A stretch of DNA of 9,097 bases. Origin: Alphaproteobacteria bacterium. Lineage in GTDB: Bacteria > Pseudomonadota > Alphaproteobacteria > Micavibrionales > Micavibrionaceae. A model generated the notes under the pieces. The model did no database searches, had not been told where the DNA came from, and saw only the letters and a program-made list of their open reading frames with translations. The stretch lies in the NCBI GenBank assembly GCA_030432775.1, contig JAUILO010000103.1:1-9097 (forward strand). The letters are read 5' to 3'. Within the stretch, counting starts at the first letter, position 1, and each line of letters starts with the position of its first letter. The position numbers and the translations under genes were made by a program. This document shows, in pieces, positions 1 through 6,098 of the stretch.

Positions 1-224
1 CAGGTACAGCCTATTCCGAGACAGAAGGGTCTGGTGAGGAAAACCTTCGTGAAGCAGGCGCCGGTGGTGCCGGGTTCTTTGAACCATCCACGATTGAAGG
101 CTCAAACGTTGACCTTGCGGATGAATTTGCAAGACTTATCGTGAGCCAGAGAACCTTCTCAGCCAACTCCAGAGTGGTGGCAACAGTCGATGAGCTAACT
201 CAAGAGTTATTGAGACTACGGTAA
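1..224 (+). CDS. flgE: Flagellar hook protein FlgE, C-terminal fragment
   Basis: The reading frame enters from the left edge (first full codon at position 3) and ends at TAA 222-224, giving about 73 C-terminal residues. The fragment has the conserved C-terminal signature of the hook/rod family: a Gly-rich stretch, then EGSNVDLADEFARLIVSQR, then FSANSRVVATVDELTQELL, the amphipathic helix that packs into the D0 core of the assembled hook. In this family 'SNVDLADEF..LIV.QR.(Y/F)SAN' with a terminal 'TQELLRLR' points to FlgE rather than to the rod proteins FlgG or FlgF, whose tails read differently. FlgE polymerises outside the cell into the flexible hook after export by the flagellar type III system. 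The start and most of the protein lie outside the window. The gene converges on the minus-strand glycosyltransferase. The family is certain; FlgE over another hook/rod paralogue is likely. Confidence 0.85.
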   Translation, partial: GTAYSETEGSGEENLREAGAGGAGFFEPSTIEGSNVDLADEFARLIVSQRTFSANSRVVATVDELTQELLRLR

Positions 225-268
225 TTATCATCGCTGATAACCTTCAGACGTCAGGATGATATCTGAAG
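225..268 (+). other. Two adjacent small stem-loops just after the flgE stop
   Basis: Stem-loop 1 is TTATCA (225-230) pairing with TGATAA (235-240) around the tetraloop TCGC, starting one base after the flgE stop codon. Stem-loop 2 is CTTCAGA (242-248) pairing with TCTGAAG (262-268) around a 13-nt loop. Neither is followed by a T-run, so they do not look like intrinsic terminators alone. They may protect the 3' end of the flgE mRNA from exonucleases (inference). Confidence 0.4.
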
Positions 269-271
269 CAG

Positions 272-347
272 ATGTGCCGGAGATTGCAGAATGCTTAGAG
301 TGATCTGTTTCTGGCGAGAGAGAAACTCTATCTCCGGCACATATTTT
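272..347 (+). terminator. Long-stem structured terminator candidate downstream of flgE
   Basis: ATGTGCCGGAGAT (272-284) is perfectly complementary to ATCTCCGGCACAT (330-342), and a short T-run (TTTTT, 344-348) follows. The 45-nt interior is itself able to fold: GTTTCT (307-312) pairs with AGAAAC (321-326), and AGA around 298 can pair with TCT at 327-329. The result is a 13-bp base stem with an internal hairpin and a U-tract on the plus strand, a plausible terminator for flgE. The large structured interior is unusual for a simple terminator, so a 3'-UTR-derived small RNA is an alternative. Confidence 0.5.
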
Positions 348-360
348 TAACAAATGCATT

Positions 361-403
361 CAAACATAGAGGTAGCCATGTATATGTGCTGCCTCTATGT
401 TTG
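361..403. terminator. 16-bp hairpin between converging flgE and glycosyltransferase genes
   Basis: CAAACATAGAGGTAGC (361-376) pairs with GCTGCCTCTATGTTTG (388-403), with one G-T type mismatch and an 11-nt loop. It lies 23 bases beyond the stop of the minus-strand glycosyltransferase and in the path of transcripts coming from flgE. There is no real T-run on either side, so it is a possible bidirectional terminator or mRNA end-stabiliser and not a canonical rho-independent terminator. Confidence 0.5.
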
Positions 404-426
404 TATCGTACGGATTGAGTAGACTA

Positions 427-2535
427 TTATTCGCTGGTCGATAGCCAGTCTTGCCACATTGATATGAAAGCCTTGTGCAAATTATCGGCAAATAGCGCCC
501 CGTTCACCAGCGGTGATACTGCAACTCTTTCGCGCAAATTCATACGCAGATCCGATAAACCGTCCAGATTATTTCCCCATCTCCTTGCCATCTCAACATA
601 GGCTTGCGCATCCGCCGCTATCCACTCACCAAAACCGGAATGATAAAGATGGGTTGCCGCATGCTTGCCCGCAAAAGTCGGCCCCGGCAGCGCCACAACA
701 GGAACGCCCATCCATAAGGCCTCACATGTGGTTAAACCGCCGGAATACGGATATGGATCCAGCGCAATATCAATCCGGTTATACGTACCGATAAAATCAA
801 TATGCCCCGCTCCTTGTTCAAAAATAAGCCTGTCTTTATCAAGCCCCTTTTCCTCGAATATTTTATAGAATCTATCGCGCATGACCTGATGCTTATAGGC
901 CTTGCCACTTGATAACAGCTTGCTGCCCGGCACAGCGGCAAGAACATCCGCCCAAAGCCGCAATGAATAATCATTGGTCTTAGACGGGTTATTCAAGTTA
1001 CCGAAAGTAACATAGCCGTTTTCCAGCGCAGGGAGGCTTGTAACATCAGGTGCGTAATGTGGCGGTTCATAACAGATATAATCATCTGGCATCCGGTAAA
1101 CCCGCTCGGTGTACCATTCATCATCACCTTCGGGGATTTCAATCTGATCACCAATAATCCAGTCCATTTCCTTCATCCCGGATGTATCAAACAAACCGCC
1201 AATCCATTCGACCTGCACCGGCGCTGCGCGCCTTGCAAATACCAATAAACGGCCTCCACCTTCGGCATGGCCGGTTAGATCTAGCAAAATATCAATCTCG
1301 TCGCGCCGTATCTGGTCATATAGCTCGTCATCATTCATCCCCAAGGTTTTAACCCAGCTTTGACAATTCTCCTGAATGCGGGCGGTAAAATCATCATTCT
1401 TCCCGACTTTCAAATCCGAATAACCGTAAAAATGCACTTGATCCTTATCCATATGGTCAAGCGCAGGTAAAATCATATAACCAACCGGATGACGGCTAAA
1501 ATTTGCCGAAACCATTCCCACACGCAAAGGCCGCCCCTCATCTTTTACATTCGGAAACTTAATCGGTGATTTAGGCGCTAATGGGCGGCCATATTTACGG
1601 TCAAAATCCTTATGCGCCTTAAACATTAATTTACGGGGCACATCATCCATATAATGCAAACACATCAAATAATTACTATGAACATGCGATAAGGCCGGAT
1701 TAAGCTTTAATGCTTTTTCAAAAAGCGGTTTTGCTTCATCAAATCGTCCCACATGCCTTAACACACCGGCCTGATTACCTAGCGTTGAAGCGTCACCCGG
1801 TTTGTATTTCAGCGATAAATCAAAATGGGACAATGCTTGATCATAATGGTTTAGCTGATAATGACACACCCCCAGATTATTATGGGCCGACCCATAATCA
1901 GGCCGAAGCTGTACAGCTTGATCAAAACATACAATCGCATCCTCATATTTTTCATGCGCCATATAGATTGTACCAATATTATTATAGGCTTCCGGACTAT
2001 TGGGCTGAATAGACAGCGCGACTTTATAACTTTCCACCGCTTTTTCATATTCCGCCATACCAAAAAGACAGATACCTTTGTGCAAATAAGCTTCTGCATA
2101 GCCCGAATTCAAAGAAATAGCAGTTTCAGCGTCATTTAAGCCTTCCTGATGCCTGCCAAGACTGGAAAACACCTTTGCACGCGCTGACAATACAGAAACG
2201 TTCTGCGGGTTAATTCTCAGCGCTTTGGTAAAATTTGAGTATGCATCATCCAAACGGCCCAAAGACTGGAAAACAACACCAAGATGATAAAGAACATCAA
2301 CACTATCAGGCGCGGATTGTAACACTTCATTCAAACATTTAAGCGCCGCGACCGATTGTCCGCTCTGGTTCAGCGCGACACCATAAAACATTTTAGCCGC
2401 CCGGTTATGCGGCTCAGCCTTCAAAATAGCTTTATACCCCTTAATGGCGCCATTATAATCGCCCTCATGGTGCTTCGTGATATATTCAACAAGCTTTTGC
2501 TTCACCTGATCCGGTGTTGAATTTTTGGAGATCAT
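427..2535 (-). CDS. TPR-containing GT41 (OGT/SPINDLY-like) glycosyltransferase, probable flagellin O-glycosyltransferase
   Basis: The protein joins an N-terminal superhelix of about eight tetratricopeptide repeats (residues ~37-305, numbered from the GTG at 2583; repeat ends at AEP, SAP, RINP, SLNS, SIQP, QLRP, KYKP and KLNP) to a C-terminal GT-B glycosyltransferase of family GT41 (~350-715). Catalytic landmarks are visible: NFSRHPVGY (361-369) aligns with the catalytic-His loop of OGT, DLTGHAEGGG (435-444), APVQVEW..G (454-462), FGNLNNPSKTND (527-538, with the Lys that contacts UDP), and DPYPYSGGLTTCEALWMG (609-626). GT41 enzymes transfer a sugar from a nucleotide donor to Ser/Thr in the cytoplasm. 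The Caulobacter flagellin glycosyltransferase FlmG has the same TPR-plus-GT41 plan, with the TPR part binding flagellin. This gene is divergent from flagellin, which supports that role by inference. I prefer ATG 2533-2535 (702 aa), because the upstream GTG at 2581-2583 (718 aa) has no Shine-Dalgarno and adds a basic non-TPR stub; an AAGAG lies upstream of the ATG. Family is very sure; substrate is inferred. Confidence 0.93.
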   Translation of the reverse strand: MISKNSTPDQVKQKLVEYITKHHEGDYNGAIKGYKAILKAEPHNRAAKMFYGVALNQSGQSVAALKCLNEVLQSAPDSVDVLYHLGVVFQSLGRLDDAYSNFTKALRINPQNVSVLSARAKVFSSLGRHQEGLNDAETAISLNSGYAEAYLHKGICLFGMAEYEKAVESYKVALSIQPNSPEAYNNIGTIYMAHEKYEDAIVCFDQAVQLRPDYGSAHNNLGVCHYQLNHYDQALSHFDLSLKYKPGDASTLGNQAGVLRHVGRFDEAKPLFEKALKLNPALSHVHSNYLMCLHYMDDVPRKLMFKAHKDFDRKYGRPLAPKSPIKFPNVKDEGRPLRVGMVSANFSRHPVGYMILPALDHMDKDQVHFYGYSDLKVGKNDDFTARIQENCQSWVKTLGMNDDELYDQIRRDEIDILLDLTGHAEGGGRLLVFARRAAPVQVEWIGGLFDTSGMKEMDWIIGDQIEIPEGDDEWYTERVYRMPDDYICYEPPHYAPDVTSLPALENGYVTFGNLNNPSKTNDYSLRLWADVLAAVPGSKLLSSGKAYKHQVMRDRFYKIFEEKGLDKDRLIFEQGAGHIDFIGTYNRIDIALDPYPYSGGLTTCEALWMGVPVVALPGPTFAGKHAATHLYHSGFGEWIAADAQAYVEMARRWGNNLDGLSDLRMNLRERVAVSPLVNGALFADNLHKAFISMWQDWLSTSE

Positions 2536-2578
2536 TAAACTTTTATAACTCTTAAATCGTTTTAACAGACATATATTG

Positions 2579-2720
2579 AACACTATATTGCATATTAAAC
2601 TAACACAAAAGACGAAGAAAAACGAAGCAAAACACTATTTTTCCAGCAGTTTGCCACTTTCACATATTCCCATAATGCATTGATTTAATTCGTCTTTACT
2701 ATTTGTTAAGAAATAGTGTA
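2579..2720. repeat. AACACTAT-type short repeats in the divergent control region
   Basis: AACACTAT occurs at 2579-2586 and 2631-2638 in direct orientation, and ACACTATTT (2632-2640) has a perfect inverted copy AAATAGTGT at 2711-2719. The third copy overlaps the -10 region proposed for the flagellin promoter. Such an arrangement could be operator sites for a regulator of the divergent pair, but each copy is only 8-9 bases in AT-rich DNA, so chance is possible. Confidence 0.25.
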
Positions 2721-2724
2721 TTAT
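2695..2724 (+). promoter_or_regulatory. Possible sigma-70-type promoter of the flagellin gene
   Basis: TTTACT (2695-2700) and TATTAT (2719-2724) are separated by 18 bases and would start transcription near 2731, immediately before the leader stem-loop. The match is moderate (TATTAT fits 5 of 6 positions). I looked for a sigma-54 (GG-N10-GC) site, common for class III/IV flagellar genes in some Alphaproteobacteria, and saw no convincing one between 2584 and 2793. Confidence 0.35.
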
Positions 2725-2733
2725 CATTAAAAC

Positions 2734-2754
2734 TGGCTGGGAGGATTCCGGCCA
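2734..2754 (+). promoter_or_regulatory. Flagellin 5'-UTR stem-loop, candidate FlbT target
   Basis: TGGCTGG (2734-2740) pairs with CCGGCCA (2748-2754), seven pairs including one G-U wobble, closing a 7-nt loop GAGGATT. The loop resembles a Shine-Dalgarno sequence and echoes the true RBS region downstream (AAGGAGATTC at 2781-2790). In Caulobacter, FlbT binds the 5' UTR of flagellin mRNA and controls its stability and translation; flbT is the next gene downstream here. Recognition of this particular hairpin by FlbT is inference. Confidence 0.5.
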
Positions 2755-2780
2755 ATGCTTAAGAGCAAACAACCCTAGGA

Positions 2781-2786
2781 AAGGAG
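2781..2786 (+). promoter_or_regulatory. Strong ribosome-binding site of flagellin
   Basis: AAGGAG lies 7 bases before ATG 2794-2796, the strongest Shine-Dalgarno in the window and consistent with a very highly translated structural protein. It fixes the flagellin start. Confidence 0.85.
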
Positions 2787-2793
2787 ATTCACT

Positions 2794-4371
2794 ATGACTA
2801 GTGATATTGTTCTAACGTCCGCACTGAGAACTAACCTTCTCACACTGCAAAACACTCAAAGCCTTATTGACCGTACACAAAACCGCCTGGCTACAGGTAA
2901 AGCGGTTAACTCGGCCCTTGATGGTCCACAAAACTTCTTCACAGCACAATCATTGAACAACCGTGCAAGCGACCTTGGTCGCCTATTGGATGGTATTGGT
3001 CAATCTGTTCGTGCGATTGAGGAAGCCAACAATGGTGTGTCTGCACTGACTGATTTGATCGAACAAGCAAACTCTCTTGCTGATCAAGCAAAAACAGAGC
3101 TTAACAACGTTACTAACTCTGCTATTGCAACTTCAGACAGCTCAGAACTTGAAGCACTTGACGCAGGTGAAGAACTTCAAGGTAACATCACAGGTGTTGC
3201 AACTGGTGATGCGTTCAGCATTCAGGTTGGTGAAGACACTGCAGATACCTTTACATTAACAGCGACAACTACTCTTAACGGTTTGGTTGCCGAGATTAAC
3301 GATAAGGCTGCTGCAGATGATCGTAACTATTCTGCTTCTGTAACAAACGGCCAATTGCAAATTGTGTCTACAAACGGTGAACGTTTGATCCTAGCTGAAA
3401 CAAATAACGATTTCCTAAGTGATATCGGTCTTTTGGACGATGCGGCGATCAACACACAAACATTCACTGTTGGTTCTTCACTAAGCATTAGTTTAACGAC
3501 TAGCGGCAGTGAAATTAACGCACAAACAACACTGGATGACCTGACTGAATTCGTTGGTTTCACAGCTACTGCTGATGAACTTAGCGTACAGGTTGATGGT
3601 GGCACAACTGTGGACCTATTCACTGGTGACAACACTGCTTCTACAAGCATCAACGACCTTGTTGACGCGATCAACCAAGCAGCTGTTTCTGGTGGTAACC
3701 TTGAAGGTCTAAGCGCATCTTTTGATGACGACACAGACTCCATTATCATTACTGGCGACACTTCTGTATTGAACGATTTCTCATTGTTCACAGCAGGCGG
3801 TGCAACAGTTGATATTGGCCAAGGTCAATCAGTCAGTGGTACTGAACTTCAGTTTGTTCCAGGTTCTGGAGCTGGTGACGCAACACTAACCAATCTAGCA
3901 GAAGACTTTAACGAGATCAGAAGCCAGATTGACCAACTTGTTAGTGACGCCAACTTCCGGGGGACAAACCTACTGAATGGTGACAACCTTGAAACTGTAC
4001 TTAACGAAGACGGTTCTAGCTCTTTGACTACTGATGGTGTGACATTCACATCTTCTGGTCTTGGTATTGCGACAGCTGACTTCAGCAGTTCAACAAGTAT
4101 CCAAGAGTCTATCGATCAAATCGCAGCGGCTCAGGATAGCGTTCGTCAGTTTGGTAGCACAATCTCTAACGATTTGGCTATTATCCAGACACGTCAAGAG
4201 TTCACTTCTCAGACCATCAATACACTCGAGGCCGGGGCGGATGACTTGACACTTGCTGATCAGAACGAAGAAGGCGCGAACCTTCTTTCTCTACAGACAA
4301 GACAACAGCTGGGTGTTACAGCCCTTTCACTTGCTGCTCAATCACAGCAGTCAGTGCTACGTCTGTTCTAA
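2794..4371 (+). CDS. Flagellin (flagellar filament subunit), 525 aa
   Basis: This is the filament subunit, exported by the flagellar type III system and polymerised at the tip. The conserved coiled-coil D0/D1 N-terminus (residues ~1-105) has the pattern ALRTNLLTLQNTQSLIDRTQ..LATGK.VNSALDGPQNFF, typical of alphaproteobacterial flagellins. The matching C-terminus (~360-525) contains DANFRGTNLLNGD (385-397), and TRQEFTSQTINTLEAGADDLT (467-487) leads to the end SLAAQSQQSVLRLF. The central surface-exposed region (~110-350) is rich in Ser, Thr, Asp and Gly and holds two flagellin insertion-like (Flagellin_IN) segments, about 138-215 and 258-332. The protein has no Cys, Trp or His and a single Tyr (Y179), usual for flagellins. 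It is much longer than the ~270-residue minimal alphaproteobacterial flagellins, owing to the central insert. Codon choice (GGT, CGT, AAC, CTT, GCT) looks biased for high expression. The Ser/Thr-rich insert is a plausible substrate for the adjacent GT41 enzyme. A strong RBS and a strong terminator bracket it as a monocistron. Confidence 0.97.
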   Translation: MTSDIVLTSALRTNLLTLQNTQSLIDRTQNRLATGKAVNSALDGPQNFFTAQSLNNRASDLGRLLDGIGQSVRAIEEANNGVSALTDLIEQANSLADQAKTELNNVTNSAIATSDSSELEALDAGEELQGNITGVATGDAFSIQVGEDTADTFTLTATTTLNGLVAEINDKAAADDRNYSASVTNGQLQIVSTNGERLILAETNNDFLSDIGLLDDAAINTQTFTVGSSLSISLTTSGSEINAQTTLDDLTEFVGFTATADELSVQVDGGTTVDLFTGDNTASTSINDLVDAINQAAVSGGNLEGLSASFDDDTDSIIITGDTSVLNDFSLFTAGGATVDIGQGQSVSGTELQFVPGSGAGDATLTNLAEDFNEIRSQIDQLVSDANFRGTNLLNGDNLETVLNEDGSSSLTTDGVTFTSSGLGIATADFSSSTSIQESIDQIAAAQDSVRQFGSTISNDLAIIQTRQEFTSQTINTLEAGADDLTLADQNEEGANLLSLQTRQQLGVTALSLAAQSQQSVLRLF

Positions 4372-4387
4372 TCAAGTCAGTAACATA

Positions 4388-4399
4388 CCGTATATACGG
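4388..4399. repeat. Perfect 12-bp palindrome downstream of flagellin
   Basis: CCGTATATACGG is a perfect 12-bp palindrome lying 16 bases after the flagellin stop and 8 bases before the terminator stem. It could be a dimeric-protein site or a small RNA hairpin; its function is unknown. Confidence 0.4.
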
Positions 4400-4407
4400 A
4401 ATTTACA

Positions 4408-4438
4408 GAAACCGGCTAAATCTAGCCGGTTTCTTTTT
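4408..4438 (+). terminator. Rho-independent terminator of flagellin
   Basis: GAAACCGGCTA (4408-4418) pairs perfectly with TAGCCGGTTTC (4423-4433) around the loop AATC, followed by TTTTT (4434-4438). This is a textbook intrinsic terminator. It separates flagellin from the flbT-flaF operon, which therefore needs its own promoter. Confidence 0.93.
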
Positions 4439-4471
4439 GACTAAAACGCACCATATTAAACAAAGAAACTG

Positions 4472-4509
4472 TTACCAAATATTAAGATAGATGGTAGTAT
4501 AATGGTAGT
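4472..4509 (+). promoter_or_regulatory. flbT-flaF promoter with tandem 11-bp-phased repeats
   Basis: A consensus -10 TATAAT lies at 4498-4503; the best -35-like sequence, TTACCA (4472-4477), is 20 bases upstream, which is long, so the -35 is weak or uncertain. The -10 is flanked by a direct repeat: ATGGTAGT at 4491-4498 and again at 4502-4509, an 11-bp period (one helical turn). A protein binding both copies would sit across the -10 element, suggesting a repressor or activator site (inference). A usable RBS (GAAAGGT, 4538-4544) lies 8 bases before the flbT ATG. Confidence 0.55.
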
Positions 4510-4552
4510 TAACTGAAAGAAATTCAGCTCATCAAATGAAAGGTAGAAACCT

Positions 4553-4948
4553 ATGGCCCTGATCATCGACCTCAAACCTGGCGAAAAAATTCTAGTCGGC
4601 AACGCCGTCATCACAAATGACGATCAGCGTACACGCCTGCACATCGCCGGAGACTCTCCCATTATGCGAGAAAAAGATGTCATGAAAGAAGAAGACATCA
4701 CCACTCCATGTAAGCAAGTTTATTTCCTGATACAATGCATGTATTTGGCGCGTAAACCCGATATTTATTTCGAAAAATATTTCAAAATTGTCAAAGAAAT
4801 ACAGAATACGGCTCCCTCAACGAGCTTTTTATTCATGGTCATCAATGAAAAAATCATACAAGGGCATTATTACAAGGCTTTGAAGGATGCTAAGGAATTA
4901 ATCCAGTATGAAGAAGATCTGATAAAGAAAGCAACGGACCATGGATAA
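4553..4948 (+). CDS. flbT: Flagellin post-transcriptional regulator FlbT
   Basis: A 131-residue cytoplasmic protein matching FlbT in length (usually ~130-145) and in key blocks: the opening LIIDLKPGEKILVGNAVITN (3-22), LHIAGDSPIMREKDVM (29-44), the TPCKQVYFLIQCMYL helix (51-65), and the helical C-terminus from FEKYFKIVKEI onward. In Caulobacter, FlbT associates with the 5' UTR of flagellin mRNA and promotes its decay when the hook-basal body is incomplete, coupling filament synthesis to assembly; in other Alphaproteobacteria it can act positively. The start is ATG 4553, preceded at 8 bases by GAAAGGT. It overlaps flaF by 8 bases, so the two are very probably translationally coupled. Family assignment is firm; the direction of its effect here cannot be read from sequence. 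Confidence 0.95.
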   Translation: MALIIDLKPGEKILVGNAVITNDDQRTRLHIAGDSPIMREKDVMKEEDITTPCKQVYFLIQCMYLARKPDIYFEKYFKIVKEIQNTAPSTSFLFMVINEKIIQGHYYKALKDAKELIQYEEDLIKKATDHG

Positions 4949-5483
4949 AAACCCTCACGCACACGCTGCAAGTGCCTATGGCGATAATGCACAAAAACAC
5001 ACGCCCGATCAAAGAGAGCTTGAAGCCCGCGTATTATTAAAATCCGCGAAAATGCTGCAGGACTTACAAAACGACTGGGATAATGTCACCAGTGATATTC
5101 TCGAAAAAACCCTGAAATACAACAGATCTATCTGGATCATGTTTTATGACACAGCCATAGAAAACCCGGAAAACAACAGACCAAACGATTTGCGAAGCAA
5201 CATCATTAATCTGGCAAACTTCATATTCAAACGTGAACTTGAAGTTATGAGCAATCCGGCCAAAGAAAAGCTCAATATATTGGTCAGCATTAATCGCGAG
5301 ATCGCGGCTGGCCTAATGACTAACGTCAAAGATAATGCGCAAAACGTGGGGGGACAAGATACATCTTCCACGGCATCATCAGATAACACCAGCTCAGCTA
5401 CGCAAACTGCCGAACACAAAGACACATCGAACCAATATACACAACAACAAACATCAACTAGCGGTTTTGATTCAAGCAGCTAG
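4941..5483 (+). CDS. flaF: Flagellin chaperone/regulator FlaF with extended C-terminal tail
   Basis: FlaF is a small helical protein needed for flagellin synthesis and secretion in Alphaproteobacteria; work in Caulobacter points to a flagellin-specific chaperone that works against FlbT. The recognisable core runs from about residue 9 to 126: AASAYGDNAQ near the start, ELEARVLLKSAKMLQ (26-40), YNRSIWIMFYDTA (60-72), LRSNIINLANFIFKRELEVM (84-103) and LNILVSINREIAAGL (111-125). The usual length is about 110-125 residues. Here a further ~50 residues (131-180) form a low-complexity tail rich in Ser, Thr, Gln, Asn and Asp, ending in SSS. The start ATG 4941 lies inside flbT (8-base overlap) without a clear Shine-Dalgarno, so coupling is expected. 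The tail could be a disordered linker or a modification target, but nothing shows which. Confidence 0.92.
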   Translation: MDKNPHAHAASAYGDNAQKHTPDQRELEARVLLKSAKMLQDLQNDWDNVTSDILEKTLKYNRSIWIMFYDTAIENPENNRPNDLRSNIINLANFIFKRELEVMSNPAKEKLNILVSINREIAAGLMTNVKDNAQNVGGQDTSSTASSDNTSSATQTAEHKDTSNQYTQQQTSTSGFDSSS

Positions 5484-5512
5484 GAATTAAAACAATCAGA
5501 ATTGAAGAGATT

Positions 5513-5532
5513 AAAACAAAACAAAACAAAAC
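5513..5532. repeat. Four tandem AAAAC units
   Basis: AAAAC is repeated four times without interruption at 5513-5532 and continues into an A-run. On the minus strand it reads as a long T-rich tract right after the terminator hairpin of the FlaG-like gene. The microsatellite-like tract could vary in length by slippage. Confidence 0.7.
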
Positions 5533-5560
5533 AAAAAAAGACAGGAGAAACCCTGTCTTT
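5528..5560 (-). terminator. Terminator of the FlaG-like gene, possibly bidirectional
   Basis: AAAGACAGG (5537-5545) pairs with CCTGTCTTT (5552-5560) around a 6-nt loop. Read on the minus strand, the hairpin runs straight into TTTTTTTGTTTTG, an excellent U-tract, so it terminates the minus-strand gene ending at 5595. On the plus strand the only T-run is inside the stem, so termination of flaF is possible but weaker. It sits between converging genes. Confidence 0.85.
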
Positions 5561-5594
5561 GTGCATTCGTTATTCCAAACTGACAAAAAATCTT

Positions 5595-6071
5595 TTACGC
5601 AAAGAGCGAAACTGTACCGGCATTAGTATTACCGGAACGCGCAGCACTTTCAAAGGCGGCTATCTGTTGTACTGATACCGCAGCAGCTTCATTAAGCTGT
5701 TTTTGCTGTATCTGCGCATCTGCCTGTGCGCTATCTTCCTGTGTTTGTGGCCCCACCGCGAACTGTGCATCCTCACCAACCAAAGCTGTCTCGATACGTT
5801 CTTGCTCGGTGACCTGGGCACGCCTTTGCGCTTCCAGACGGGAATCGGCAGGTATAGTCTCTATAACTTCACCTGTATCGCCGTTTCTGATCTGTAGAAC
5901 CGCTTTATTGTAATCTGTGTTAAAACCTATTGCGGGACTAATAAACGGTGCCTGAACGACCTGTTGAACCCGTTCCGGATTGGCTGCGATAGACTCGCTC
6001 GTGCTGACCTGATTCGCGTTTCCGCGTATCAAAGGCGCTGTTTGCACTGCTGTACTAATAGCTTCAATCAT
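5595..6071 (-). CDS. FlaG-like small flagellar protein
   Basis: A 158-residue protein with no signal peptide or membrane segment. The central block KAVLQIRNGDTGEVIETIPA (56-75) has the form 'V.I.D..TGEVI..IP', the hallmark of the FlaG family and its relatives, in which this short beta-hairpin is the only well-conserved part. The flanks are Gln/Ala/Glu-rich and probably helical or disordered (QVTEQERIETAL, 86-97; QADAQIQQKQLNEAAAVSVQQ, 116-136). FlaG is associated with filament length or cap function in several bacteria, but its role is poorly defined. The location, converging on the flagellin-flbT-flaF cluster, supports a flagellar role. The start ATG 6069-6071 has only a weak RBS. The promoter and repeats upstream are described separately. 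Membership is likely from the motif and context, not proven. Confidence 0.65.
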   Translation of the reverse strand: MIEAISTAVQTAPLIRGNANQVSTSESIAANPERVQQVVQAPFISPAIGFNTDYNKAVLQIRNGDTGEVIETIPADSRLEAQRRAQVTEQERIETALVGEDAQFAVGPQTQEDSAQADAQIQQKQLNEAAAVSVQQIAAFESAARSGNTNAGTVSLFA

Positions 6072-6098
6072 ATTTCTAACCGTATTTTCTGTACTACA

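Noticed and set aside
513..2139. Several plus-strand open frames and a minus-strand alternative frame inside the glycosyltransferase gene
   Set aside because: All overlap a full-length GT41/TPR gene with intact motifs; their translations are compositionally odd and lack RBSs.
2734..2760. A sigma-54 promoter (GG-N10-GC) upstream of flagellin
   Set aside because: TGGC at 2734-2737 is not followed by a GC-type -12 element at the required distance, and those bases form a clean stem-loop instead.
3327..3791. A 154-codon open frame antisense to the flagellin central region
   Set aside because: It is Ser/Val-rich low-complexity sequence mirroring the Ser/Thr/Asp-rich sense frame, has no RBS or family resemblance, and lies wholly inside a certain gene.
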